From the NCBI RefSeq assembly GCF_003286085.1, contig NW_020825399.1, positions 62,001 through 126,000 on the forward strand: a DNA stretch of 64,000 nucleotides, given 5' to 3'. Of the stretch, positions 50,066-60,952 are shown piece after piece. A model generated the notes under the pieces. The model did no database searches, was not told the DNA's origin, and was given only the letters and a program-made list of their open reading frames with translations. The translations under genes and the position numbers were made by a program. The stretch is from Drosophila persimilis (Eukaryota; Arthropoda; Insecta; Diptera; Drosophilidae). The number at the start of each line of letters is the position of its first letter. Position 1 is the first letter of the stretch.

Positions 50066-51395
50066 TCTTTTTTTTTTTTTGTATCCCTCAGCCTTGAATA
50101 CTGTAGCGAACCTAAAAGGGTTCGATACAATCCTTCCCCCGACATATAATGAGCATATCAAACAACACCCTGCAACCAACGCCCCCTCTCCACACGTAGC
50201 CACCGATCAACACGCGCCGACTCCATAACGCTGACCGAGACATCAGGTCACGCGGACTTCCTCCACTCCAGACCAAGCCACCGGCCAAGCGCAGTCTTCC
50301 CGGTTCATCGACTACAAAAAGATGACACCGCCAAAGTCTGCGACGGTCACCAAAATCGGCGAATTGCACCCCGACGGAGTGCACTTTCGAACCCGCAGAC
50401 TGAGCAATACGGGCGTATAAAAAGACGACGACCACAGCCAGGAAACAACTTACTCAGAAACCCGGCCCCGAGTACAGACGCTGCACAGAACTATAACTGC
50501 TGCTTACGTAGAAGTCTAACCGGGAGTGCAAGTCAACGTATTAAACTAAGAACGAGAAATTAATCACAATTTTCTTATAATAAACAAGAAGCTTAATACC
50601 AAAAGCAATCTCGCTGCGTAAGTTCACTTGACACCACCCCTCGCCAGGCCCGCACACGCCACTCGCCACACACCATTCGATACACAACGCTAGCAACGCC
50701 CGCCCAAGCCCCGATCCATCCACTCCACGATAGGCCACCCCCGACGTTTCCCTTAAAGTTCCATCTATTTCTACAAATTTCTTGTGGATTGACCCCTGGA
50801 CGTGACTGAGCTACCTCAGCCTGAAACAGGTCCATCACAAGTGGCGCCCGAGCAGGGACCTAAGAGAACGTCAACGAGGGTTTGTGGAATAAAACCCCAC
50901 GGCCGCTAGAGAAGAAAACAAGAAAACGAACTAACTCGCACAATACCAACGGCACGAGACGAAAGCGCGACACAGCGCCAGAGAAACGCGAACGGTGCCG
51001 TCAATCCCGAGAAAAAATTCGAAGCTTCAACCGCGGAGCTCGACAAGGTGCCCTAGTGAAGGAAAAGCGCAATCGGAGCGATGGAATCCCATACAGAGGA
51101 ACAGCCCAGCGGTTATTACCCTGGAGAATTTGTCGCCAACCCAGGGGTGAGTACCGGCTGGATACACAAACGCCGACGAGAGGAGCTGGAGTCTTTCGCG
51201 GAGGAATTCGGATTCAGCCGCGAGGGTAACGTGGAAGATTTGCGAAGAAATTTCGCCGAACTAGTCGCCCCTCGAACACGATGCCTGGGTCAGGTTGGCA
51301 GAACTCGAGCGGCAGTACGTCAGATCTCCAGGACGAGCCAGATCGCCCCAGTCCGACACCTCAGCACTAACGGAGAAGCGGAAGACGGACCCCAA

Positions 51396-51410
51396 GGTTA
51401 GGTTAGGTTA
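51396..51410 (-). repeat. TTAGG-like 3' tail of LOA LINE 2
   Basis: Plus strand GGTTAGGTTAGGTTA, directly after the target duplication. Same tail and same length class as LOA LINE 1, although the adjoining 3' untranslated DNA differs. Confidence 0.85.
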
Positions 51411-51445
51411 ACCCGGACGGCCCTCAGCGGGGCCACGCGGGAGTG

Positions 51446-54400
51446 TTAAGGTGGTTTTAAAGTCCCCGAGAATCGAGGTGTTTTTAGCATAGGCCAGCAG
51501 TTCCTCCTTTTGGAGGCATCTTCCAGTGATGCCAGCACTGGGGCGCCCAGGTATCTCCTCCTTGCCCTTGAGAGAGCCGGACAGTAGCAAATGAGATGTT
51601 CCAGGGTTTCGATAACCCCATGTTCTTCACATTTCCTACAACTGTCTCTGTTGGTGATGCATAGCTTAGCTGCATGTGCAGCAGCCAGACAGTGACCTGT
51701 AAGTATTCCCACTAGCAATCTACAGTCCTTTCGTGGTAGGTGCAGTAGGTAGTGGCTAAGTTTCTCGTTGCGTTCCTTGCCCATTATCTTCGAGGTTCTG
51801 CAGGTGGTGGTACTGTTCCACCTGCTATCAGTCTGTGTTCTAGCCTGCTTCTCTAGATCGCATTGCAGCTTTCTAAGGTTCTCGGTTCTCCTATTCTCCA
51901 GCCCGACGCCTTCCTTAGCTAGTACGTCCGCCGCTTCGTTTCCTTCGATGCCCTGGTGGCTGGGAACCCAATAGATCCGCACTGTCTTTGTCGTGCTTAG
52001 GATGTCTAATGCCTCCCTGCTCGCCAAGACTTCTGGAACTGACCGCGGACGACTGCATGGATCTTATCACCGCTTGGCTGTCGACGAATAGGTTGACCGC
52101 ATCGTGTGCTCGTTCTGTGAGGAGAGCGACCTCCGCTGCCTTCCCGATGGCAAGAACTTCTGCCTGGAATATGCTGCATTGGTCGGGTAGCTTATACGAC
52201 AGCCTTATCTCAGGGTCTGTACAGTATAGGCCCGCTCCTACTCCTCCGTCCATCTTGGAGCCGTCTGTGTATATATTGAGGTGCTCAGTTTGGTCCCTTC
52301 CAATTTTCCAGTCTTCAGGTCCCAAAGATGTGGTTGTTTTGACGTCAAGGCAAATTTGGGGGGTCATGTAATCAGTTGATCTGGTCATGTCCCTGCCAAT
52401 TGAACTGTGCCCGTATCCTTGTATCGATAGGTTTCCTGATGCTATAAGGCGTTGTGCTGCCTTTCCCGCAATCAGGCGAGCGTGAATGTCCAGGGGGTCG
52501 ATTCCGAGTACAGTTTCGAGTGCTTTTGTTGGGGTTGACCTCAGCGCCCCTGTAATACAGAGCCTGTCGCTGAGTCTTTTCCATAAGCTTATGGTATGTC
52601 TTCTTTTCAGTAGCCTGCCACCACGCTAAGGCTCCATACAGCAGAGTTGGTCGCACTACCGAGATGTAGATCCAGTGCATTAGAGCAGGTGACAGGCCCC
52701 ATGTGCTGCTGAGCATCTTCTTGGACGCATAAAGCGCAATGGTAGCCTTCTTCACCATTCCACTACATTGGGCCTCCATGCCAGCTTGCTGTCCAGTACT
52801 GTGCCTAGGTATTTCACCTGTGATTTTGGAGTCAGCCTAGTTTGGTCAATTTTCGGGGGTGTCCATATCGGTACCTTGTACCTCTTGGTAAAGAGGATGA
52901 GGTCCGTCTTGTCCGCGTTGATACTGAGTCCTACCTCTTCCGCCCACTCAAGTATCTCCCTGAGTGTACGTTCCATTATTGAGCTAAGGGTCGATGGACA
53001 TACACCGGTAATAAGTATGCTTATGTCGTCTGCATAAGCTGTTATTTTTGGGACCTTCCTTTCAAATCTCTTAATGAGGTCGTGACCACCAAATTCCACC
53101 GTAGTGGCGACAGGACTCCACCTTGAGGTGTGCCTCTGTGTGCCCCCTTTACCATGGAAGCAGTGCCCCACTCCGATTGCACCCGTCTACAACTTAGGAG
53201 GTTTTTGATTCAGACGTTGATTGCAGTGTGTATGTTATTCGCTTCTAGGCGACTTGTTATTGCGGTTGTGGCCACGTTGTTGAATGCTCCTGAGATGTCC
53301 ACAAATGCTCCCAAAGCATACTTTTTGTTGTGAAGGGCGCGCTCGATGGTGGCTACTAGCGAGTGTTGTGCCGTCTCCACTGATTTCCCCTTGGTGTAGG
53401 CTGTTGGTTTGTTGACATCAGTCCCCCTACCTCATTCCTGATGTGTAAATCCAACAGCTTTTCTAGTGTTTTTAGTAAAAAGGAGGTAAGGCTTATCGGT
53501 CTGTATTCCTTGGGACTCACGTGGCTGCACTTTCCTGCCTTAGGGTGGAAGACAACTTTCGAGGTTCTCCATTGGATGGGGATATAGCCCGTACTTAGGC
53601 ATGCTGAGTATATTGCGAAGAGCCATGGGGTAATAACCTCTTTGGTCAACTGCATCATGGCTGGGAATATCCCGTACAGTCCTGGTGCTTTTATGCCCGC
53701 GAAGGAGTCTATGGCCCAGTGGATTCTCTTAATGGTTAACAGACCTATTGGGGGGTGCTGTTCCTCAGTTGCTAGGTCCTGATACTCCTTGGCGTCAGTG
53801 ACTTCGGTGCATCCAGGGAAGTGCGCCTCCATTAGTGCTGTTAGGGCTTCTTTACTGCCCTCTGTCCACTGTCCGTTGTCTAGTTTTAGTTGGCTCTGTA
53901 CTGTGGGCTTCTTTGAGAGCAGCTTCCGGAGCCTAGCGGTTTCGGGCACTTTCTCGATGTTGGAGCAGAAGTTTCTTCAAGAGTTCCTTTGTGCCTTACG
54001 TATTTCCTTCTTGTAGCTCCTAAGTAGGATTTTATATTCCTCATTGACAATCTCTTCGTTCGCTTGTTTGGCGATCTTGAAGAATTCCTTGAGGTTGTTC
54101 CTTTAGAGAGAGAGATCTCGGTTCCACCAGAGTGGCTTGGACCTCCTCTTCGTTCTCGAGGGTTTGCACGATGCATGGTAGGCGTTTAGTAACTCGTTGG
54201 ATAGGGTCTTTAGGGACTTCTCTATATCCTCCGCGGATTACACTGAGCCCGGATTCGCGAGCTTCGAAGTAACTGTCTTTTTTACCTTTACCCAGTTTGT
54301 GTTCCGGGGGTTTCTATAGACTGTTATCTTCGAAAAGTGTTTGAATTCGCACTTGAACTGAATGTACTTATGGTCTGAGAAGGATGGTCTTTCGAGGACT

Positions 54401-54694
54401 CTCCAGTCAGATACCAAGGTACTCTTTCCCTTGTCAAGAGTTAGGTCTAGCACGTTTGACGAGGTGGGACCCACGAAGGTGTGTTCCTCCCCCACGTTTG
54501 CTACGTCTAAGTTAGTGGATAAGATAAAGTCTAGGAGTGACTCACCTCTATCGTTGATGTCAGGGCTTCCCCACACATTGGGATGGTCGTTGGCGTCTGC
54601 ACCGATGAGGAGTTGGAGATTTTTGGAGCCGGCTTCTGTCACCAGACTCCTAAGTTCTTCCGGTGGGGCGGGCCTGTCGTGTGCCATGTAGCAG
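51446..54694 (-). pseudogene. LOA LINE 2 ORF2, main part
   Basis: After the CR1 insertion the endonuclease continues (CYMAHDRPAPPEELRSLV, IGADANDHPNVWGSPDINDRGE) to a stop near 54238. Then, in shifting frames: linker and RT about 53950-52750 (KAPGLYGIFPAMMQL, PKEYRPISLTSFLLKTLEKL, TAYADDISILI near 53040), thumb region to 52390, RNase H about 52300-51950 (LNIYTDGSKMDGGVGAG, LFVDSQAVI, VPSHQGIEGNEAADVLAKEG), and a C-terminal Cys/His motif CRKCEEHGVIETLEHLICYC near 51640-51580. About five or six frame changes make it inactive. The endonuclease N-terminus is at 59520-59243. Confidence 0.85.
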
Positions 54695-54789
54695 GAAGCT
54701 GCCATTTATTTATATTATTTGTTTATTTATTAAATTAACAATTATCTGTTAATAATGGTACTTAGTTACTAAAGGCGGAAAAAGATAAG

Positions 54790-57627
54790 TTAAAAGTTAG
54801 CTAAATTTAAATGATTATAAATATTGCATGCAATTAGTTTAAGAGACAGTTCAGGGGATAGGGTTTGACAGAGGGAGTTATAATTATGGCATAAAACCCT
54901 AAAAGGTTCATGATCAGCATAATTAGACCTACATATGGGTAGACGGATAGGCCTAAAAGTACGGGTAGGTCTAGATGGAACGGCCAAGTCAATCAGACCC
55001 AAGATAGTTTGGGAGTCAACTGTCACAAGAAGGAGGTTGTGCACGAACATTACGCCATTGCACATTCTGCGATGGTGCAACGACGGCAGGTCAATAAAAT
55101 TTAACCTAGACCGGTAGGGTGGCAAGATTCTACCTGAGTCCCAGTTAAAGTTCCGAAGAGCAAAAATTAAAAATTGCTTTTGCACGGATTCAATAACAGC
55201 CTGCTGCTCTTTATACTGCGGGCTCCACACACAAGAACAATACTCCAATATAGGACGTACTAACGAGATGTACAGTTGTTTCGTAACGTACGGGTCGTCA
55301 AACTCATTGGACCAACGCTTGATGAACGCTAAAACACCCTTAGCTTTATTTGCAGTTGCAGCTATATGGGTGTTAAAACACATCTTATGATCAAAAAGGA
55401 CTCCAAGGTCATTTGAACTCGAAATTCGCTCAAGGACATGATTTCCTAGAACATATGGGACAAAATGAGGAGCGCGACGGTAAAATGTCATAAGTTCGCA
55501 TTTGGAAAGGTTCAGAAAAAGAAGATTAGTTGAACACCACAATAGTAGTTCACTTAGATCAAGTTGAAGGCGTGTGTGCAAATACCAATCAGAGTAAGAA
55601 AGACAGATTTTGACATCATCAGCATACATTAGTGTAGTAGAGTATGTTATAACTTGAGGAAGGTCATTCACAAATAAAATAAACAGAAGCGGGCCCAGAT
55701 GACTTCCCTGTGGCACACCTGAAGTAACATTAACAATATCTGACAACACATTAGAAAACAAAACACGTTGAGTACGGTTAGAGAGTTAGAACAAAATCCA
55801 ATCTAGAAGATTCGTTGGCTACCCTAATAAAGAGAGCTTGTGAATAAGCAGAGCATGGTTCACAGAATCGAATGCCTTGCTGAAGTCAGTAAAAACTACA
55901 TCCGTCTGCAAACCAATTTGAAAACCACGGTGGATTAGGTTAGAAAACTCAAGAAGGTTAGTCGATGTTGAACGATGTCTGAAAAAACCGTGTTGCGACG
56001 GAGATATCAAGCTGCAACAAAGATGTTGCAGTTGCCGGGTGACCAGGAACTCAAGAAGCTTCGGGATGGCGGAAAGCTTTGCGATACCACGATAGTTTTC
56101 AATGTTTGATCTTAAACCTTTTTTGTGAAGCGGAATGATGTAGGACTCATTCCAAATTACTGTTAGACAAGACTGTTCCAAGGAGAGGTTAAAGAGAAAG
56201 GTCAAGGGTTTGCAAAGCGACTGGGCACAGTGTTTTACGATGCAACTTGGTACTTTATCTGGACCAGCTGAAAACGATATGTCCATAGATGACAAACCTT
56301 CCAGAACAACGCTTTCCTCGAAAAAGGTCCGAAAAATGCTGTTAGCTTGAGGTAGCTGGTACGGATACGGAGTGGATGCGTTGTAAATATGAGACGAGTA
56401 CGTTGTTTGGAAAAAGTTAGCGAATAAATTTGCAATACCAACAGCAGAAGCTTCTGTTTTGTTCTGGTAATGAAGGGACGGAGGAAAAACGTTTGACTTG
56501 CGCTTAGAGTTAACGAACGAATGGAATTTTTTAGGATCACTACGAAAGTTACTACTACATTGTGAAAGGTAATTATTATAACACTGACTATTGACGGCAA
56601 GGAACAGAGAGCGAGCGGAGGAGTATAGAGCTAAGGCCAACGTGGAGCCCGACTTCTGGTACTTTTTATAGAGCCGGGATTTATTATTTTTTAAGTATGA
56701 CAAATACTTGGAGAACCAGGGAGGCTTGGACGATACAGGTACAGTGATATATGGAACAAACGTATTAAGGGCGGAGTAAATAGAACTATAAAACGAGTTA
56801 ACAGTTGCATCTATGTTCGGTAATGAATAAAGAAACGACCAATCAACACGCGAGAGATGTAGATCTAAATCGATAAAGTTTATTTTGCGAAAACACTTTA
56901 TGTGACAAGGAGCCATGGAACTGTCAGCACCTCCAGATTGTGTACACTCCAGTGATATCAACAAAGTTGGATGGTAAGGATCTTCAGGGAGAGATATTGG
57001 GCTTGCTCTAGATACAGTAGCAAGAGAACCATCGTTAACAAAAACGAGGTCAAGAAGTCTGTCCCTAACGTTTTTAACGGCATTAATTTGGACAAGGGAA
57101 ATATCCGTTAGCCCATTGATAAAGTCATTATGGCAATTGGGAAACAACAGGTTAGCGTCATCACAAGGCAGCCAAGAAAGAAATAGGAGGTTAAAGTCAC
57201 CCATGACAATAATTCGATCATTGCACCCTAATGCAGAAACAACAGTATTAATTGCTGAGAGGTGGTGTAAGTAAAGCTCAGCATCAGACCTGGGAGGAAT
57301 GTAAGAGCAGGTTAAATAGAAAAATGCGGAGCCAACACGAACTTTGACTGCAACAAATTCAATTCCATGAATGTTATTGAATGGGAATAACTCAGATGAG
57401 AAAACAGATTTAACTGCAATCAGAACCCCACCTGCAAAAGATGGGCGGTCCATTCTATAAATAGTGTAACTATCAATGAAAATTTCATGATCATTGACAG
57501 AGGAGTTAAGCCAGGTTTCGGTAAACGCGATGGCATCGAAATCAAAGGACGCGCTATTAGTATGAATTTGACGCAATTTTCCCAGCAAACTGCGAACGTT
57601 CTGATAGTGCATGGAAAAATAGTACAT
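54790..57627 (-). pseudogene. CR1-like ORF2 (endonuclease and RT), two premature stops
   Basis: 946 codons in one frame starting ATG at 57627. Endonuclease in the N-terminal third (YQNVRSLLGKLRQI, AFTETWLNSSVND, RIIVMGDFNLLF), RT in the second half (SAGPDKVPSCIVKHC, YRGIAKLSAIPKLLEF, VFTDFSKAFDSVNHALL, SGVPQGSHLGPLLFILF, TLMYADDVKICL near 55620), ending SLKLIACNIYNHLNLANF. Two in-frame stops lie close together near 55817 and 55784 (TAG after SLLG, TAA after LDWILF). The rest is open, so loss was recent. ORF2 supplies nicking and reverse transcription. Confidence 0.88.
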
Positions 57628-58679
57628 CAGTTTTTTTGAGCATGTTCGGTAATTCTTGGATTCGAGTTCGAATCTTTGAGAAGGAACTCATGCACAATTG
57701 TATGCTCAGGCCATATTGACGGTTCTAGAGAACTGGATAGTAAAGAATCAGGGAGAAGAATTTTAAAGGATGATATGTTGCGCTTATGTTTAAATGTAAA
57801 TTTAGTCACAGCTATATCAACAGGCGAAGTGTTAAGTTTAGAGGAAAGATGTTGTTTAACATCCTCCGTTGTAGCCTCAGGAATAAGACAAGAAACAAAT
57901 ATTGCTTTCCGAGGGACCACTGCTCTAAGTTGAAGTCCCGAGCGAGATCGAGATGGTGGAGTCACTGCTAAAAGAGATCTCGGTCCAAGGGCAGAGGAAT
58001 TGGCAGCAATGGCTGTAGCAGGAATTGGAGTAGGAATTGGAGCAGGAATTGGAGCAGGAATTGGCAAGACTTCGTCAGCAACCAGCACACCCGCACTAGG
58101 AGCACTCACCGCGTCAGAAGTGACGGCCACAGAAACTGCAGGGATGGGATTGATGCTGTTGGGAAGTTGGGTGCTCGAAGGAAGCACATTGCTCGGTGTA
58201 AAGAACTCCGGAGCCACCGTTGGCGGATTTACAGACAACGGCGTGGCATGACTACACGGAAATGCTTCCGATGGATGAAGGTGGGAGGCAGGCGTACCAA
58301 TCGGATTAGGTTGCAAGAGATTGGTATCATTATGCGGAATTTTCCGTCTAGGCGATTCGCTCAAGAGTTTGAGCCCAAGAAACTGTGATTCAAGGGCAAG
58401 AAAATTCTCGTTGAGAGCCACAAATTGTTTCCGGACATCCAGAAACCCAGTTCGAGTCTGTCTCATAAATGTGCGCATTTCGGCCTCAATCTCCCGACAA
58501 GCCAGACATGACCAAGACAGGCCAATGCGTTTCGAGATCAGATCATTCAGCCGGCCAAAATTTCCACCACCAGCACATTTTATGTGGGCAAAATTGTCGC
58601 ACAGCCAGCAGCTAAGAAATGAATCACCAATGATAACACCACCGAATTCACATTTCTTTGCACTACAAACGATTGCCAT
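57627..58679 (-). CDS. CR1-like ORF1 with PHD-type zinc finger
   Basis: 350 codons, starting MAIVCSAKKCEFGG at ATG 58679; the open frame extends a little upstream without an ATG. Residues about 5-70 form a Cys4-His-Cys3 PHD-like finger (C-x4-C, CWLCDNFAHIKC, WSCLACREIE), followed by a coiled-coil-like stretch (AEMRTFMRQTRTGFLDVRKQF), a proline-rich middle with a PIPAPIPAPIPTPIPA repeat, and a C-terminal RNA-binding-like segment (AIFVSCLIPEATTEDVKQHLSSKL). The stop codon and the ORF2 start overlap as TGATG (57629-57625), the stop-restart arrangement seen in several LINEs. Intact. Such ORF1 proteins are thought to bind LINE RNA. Confidence 0.85.
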   Translation of the reverse strand: MAIVCSAKKCEFGGVIIGDSFLSCWLCDNFAHIKCAGGGNFGRLNDLISKRIGLSWSCLACREIEAEMRTFMRQTRTGFLDVRKQFVALNENFLALESQFLGLKLLSESPRRKIPHNDTNLLQPNPIGTPASHLHPSEAFPCSHATPLSVNPPTVAPEFFTPSNVLPSSTQLPNSINPIPAVSVAVTSDAVSAPSAGVLVADEVLPIPAPIPAPIPTPIPATAIAANSSALGPRSLLAVTPPSRSRSGLQLRAVVPRKAIFVSCLIPEATTEDVKQHLSSKLNTSPVDIAVTKFTFKHKRNISSFKILLPDSLLSSSLEPSIWPEHTIVHEFLLKDSNSNPRITEHAQKN

Positions 58680-59236
58680 TATTGACAGCAGTAGAATCAC
58701 TGTGCACGAATAATAAAAGAACGGAGTGAGATCGCAGGTAAAGTAGGATAGCTGAGAGCAGAGCGAGCCAGATGATGAGATGCAGATGATCCAACGAAGT
58801 GCAGAAAACGAGCAGTAAACTCACCAAAGCAGAGACACAAAAGAAAGAAAACTCCCCAGAGAGGGAGAGTATAGGCAATCCAGAGAGAGTGAGAGCAACA
58901 ATGCGAGCAGCCCGCTTAATCTCACGAGAGAGTGTGGGCGATGCAAACGCTGATGCGCGAGAACAGTGCACACCGAAGAAGCGATAACGAAAAGCAGACT
59001 GGGCAAAAAACAATAACAAATTGCCTGCACGAGTCCGATGCCTTACGTTGGAATATTGAAATTATATTAAACACTTGTTTACAAACAAAACACTGGTGGT
59101 TAACACAAAATAGAATCAAATTAAAGAGATGCGATAGTATATCAAAACAAAGTCACAACAATGTTGTATGATATTTAGGCAAAGGGCGGAGAATGCGGGA
59201 GCAAGAAAAAAACACGACCGGCTTAAGCAAGAGTTA
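58680..59236 (-). other. CR1-like LINE 5' untranslated region
   Basis: 557 bp of non-coding DNA between the 5' end of the element and ORF1. It should hold the internal promoter. No definite initiator motif was recognised. Confidence 0.55.
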
Positions 59237-59242
59237 GAAGCT

Positions 59243-59520
59243 AGAAGCATCACCACCGTCAGGTCATCCGTGCTGTAATGAGACATAAGATGAGCATGGA
59301 TTCCCTTCCGTACGAGTACGGCGGTTCTGTTCCTGCTTACCGATGTTGAGTAGAGAAGGCTGTAATTTGAGGACTTTAGTCCGGCCACAGAGTTGCCTGA
59401 CGCAATCCACGGCTCCTGGACTAAAGCTATGTCGGCGGGCCCTTTCTCCATGGCAATGAGGAGCTCCGCCGACGCTACCTTGCTTTTATGGAGATTGAGT
59501 TGCAGCACCCTTAGTGTCAT
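59243..59520 (-). pseudogene. LOA LINE 2 ORF2, N-terminal endonuclease part
   Basis: Starts MTLRVLQLNLHKSKVASAELL at ATG 59520; contains ADIALVQEPWIASGNSVAGLKSSNYSLLY and ends in TDDLTVVMLLA where CR1 entered. Without CR1 and one copy of AGCTTC the reading continues in phase as VVMLLA / SCYMAHDRPAP at 54694. Homologous to 17305-16900 of LOA LINE 1. Confidence 0.85.
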
Positions 59521-59622
59521 GGGTAGCTAACTCAACCTCGCACGACGGGTTGACTATGATTGTCAGGTCACCGTCCTCCTCCTCCTCCGAGTCGTCCAGC
59601 GCAAGACCCTGGGCGGCCTCCA

Positions 59623-60739
59623 CTATGGTCTACCCCCCTCGTTGGGTAGTGGGCTACCGGCATGCAGAACCTTCCAGTCAGCCGTTGGCACGTCCGGATT
59701 TTGCCTCTGCAGCAGCTTCAGTGCTCGCTCCCCTTGGACAGCAATGGGGAAGAGCACCTTTGCCTTTGGTATGGACGGGATCAGCTCCCTGTCTACCACC
59801 TCCAGCTTGGCCCCCTCCCACAGAGCTTCCAGTAGGGGCACCTTCTGCACCAGCCACTGCCGCGTTGGGTCATCGTTGCACTTGAGGATTTTGACCCCGT
59901 TCAGCCATCCCGCTCCATCGAACGTGGGCATGGGAGCTTTAATGTCCTCCTCCATTCGCGAGAACAGTGCCTCGACGAGCTGCGCGTGGGCTAACTTCCA
60001 CTGCGCCGCCGTCATCTTCCCGTTCTCGTCGCTGCGATCGATCAAGGCCACAATGAGATGTCTCTTGGACACCTCGCTCATGGCCTTCTGTCTCGGCTTC
60101 CTCGTCTTCGGCTGGGGGGGTGGCCACCTTGGGCCCGCGTTGCCGCTTGCTCGCCGGAGTGTCTTTGGCGGCACTCTCGATCGAGCGTTGCCTCTTGGTG
60201 GCCAACATCTCCTCCACCTTGTTGGCGAATCCACCGTTTGTTGCCTTCATCTGTGGCAACTGCGCGTAGTGTTCGCGGCCCTCCTGTACCCGTTGCTCAG
60301 CGCAGGCTAGCTTGGACTTCTCCTCTTGAGAGATATCCGCCTTGCCCCGGAGCCGGCTCAGTAACTTGAGGGCCGCCTTATACTGAGCTTTTGCCTTCAT
60401 CCCCTCCCTGGAACGCTTCGGCTCTTCCCTACGCAGGGAGCTGGTACCTGGTTCCGGCGAGCGGAGAAGGCTTTCCTCTTCGGTCTTGCTAATGGATAGC
60501 ACGCTCTCCAGGTCCGAGTCTGCGACAACGGCACCAGCGCGGCTCACCCTGCAACGCGTCGTTTTAGTGGCAGTAGTATTACAACTGACATGGCCTGTTC
60601 ATGCCATGCCCGAAGTGTGACCGCTGGCGACACGCAGAGAGGATTGCTCCTCCCCGTGCCCGCCGGTGGTAGCAGTCACGCTTTCCACCGACGTTTGGGT
60701 TGACATCCCAACCCGTGCTTGCTCCTTATCTGCCTCCAT
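59623..60739 (-). pseudogene. LOA LINE 2 ORF1
   Basis: The best start is the ATG at 60739 (MEADKEQARVGMSTQTS). One in-frame TGA lies at 60601-60599, after which the same frame continues (TGHVSCNTTATKTTRCRVSRAGAVVADSDLES). A lysine-rich helical region follows (REGMKAKAQYKAALKLLSRLRGKADISQEEKSKLACAEQRVQEGR), then KRQRSIESAAKDTPASKRQRG. A frame change near 60080 leads into KAMSEVSKRHLIVALIDRSDENGKMTAAQWKLAHAQLVEALFSRM … LLQRQNPDVPTADWKVL. Another change near 59.63 kb precedes an acidic tail (LALDDSEEEEDGDLTIIVNPS). The basic-then-acidic layout matches LOA LINE 1 ORF1. Confidence 0.75.
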
Positions 60740-60890
60740 ATTTGGCCCGAAGGTCTATACCGGTTAATGTTTTTCGGGGGGACCACCCCCTAGCGTTTTA
60801 TGCCTGACCGCCAGGCACCTCTAGCCATGGCCTTGGTTCAGTTCCCCCGACTTTAGATCGGGAAGACGATGAACCATAGCCTTAGCTAGA

Positions 60891-60952
60891 CACTGCATTA
60901 CCCCGGGCAGGGCAAGCGACACTGCATTATCCTCGCCCGGGATAATGCAGTG
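60891..60952 (-). repeat. Hairpin-forming repeats at the 5' end of LOA LINE 2
   Basis: CACTGCATTATC (60920-60931) and GATAATGCAGTG (60941-60952) form a perfect 12-bp stem with a 9-nt loop. A third arm, CACTGCATTACCCCGGGC (60891-60908), can instead pair 17 of 18 bases with 60935-60952. The set ends one base from the LINE 5' terminus. Confidence 0.75.

Larger units (their letters stand above)
54701..59236 (-). mobile_element. CR1-like LINE, almost complete
   Basis: 4.54-kb non-LTR element on the minus strand, bounded by a 6-bp target duplication GAAGCT (54695-54700 and 59237-59242, plus strand). It has a 5' untranslated region (59236-58680), ORF1 with a PHD-type zinc finger, ORF2 with endonuclease and RT but no RNase H, and a short AT-rich 3' region ending AAATAAATGGC. 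PHD finger, lack of RNase H and no poly(A) tail fit the CR1 clade better than Jockey. Only two stop codons spoil ORF2, so it is young compared with its LOA host. Confidence 0.88.

Noticed and set aside
47225-50839. A complete LTR element bounded by the two Osvaldo-like LTRs
   Set aside because: The interior is minus-strand BEL-2 DNA; the two LTRs are copies made by the 2.58-kb tandem duplication.
58000-58251. Plus-strand Gly/Ala/Ile-rich open frame
   Set aside because: It is antisense to the PIPA repeat of the CR1 ORF1 and is a reverse-strand reading of a coding microsatellite.
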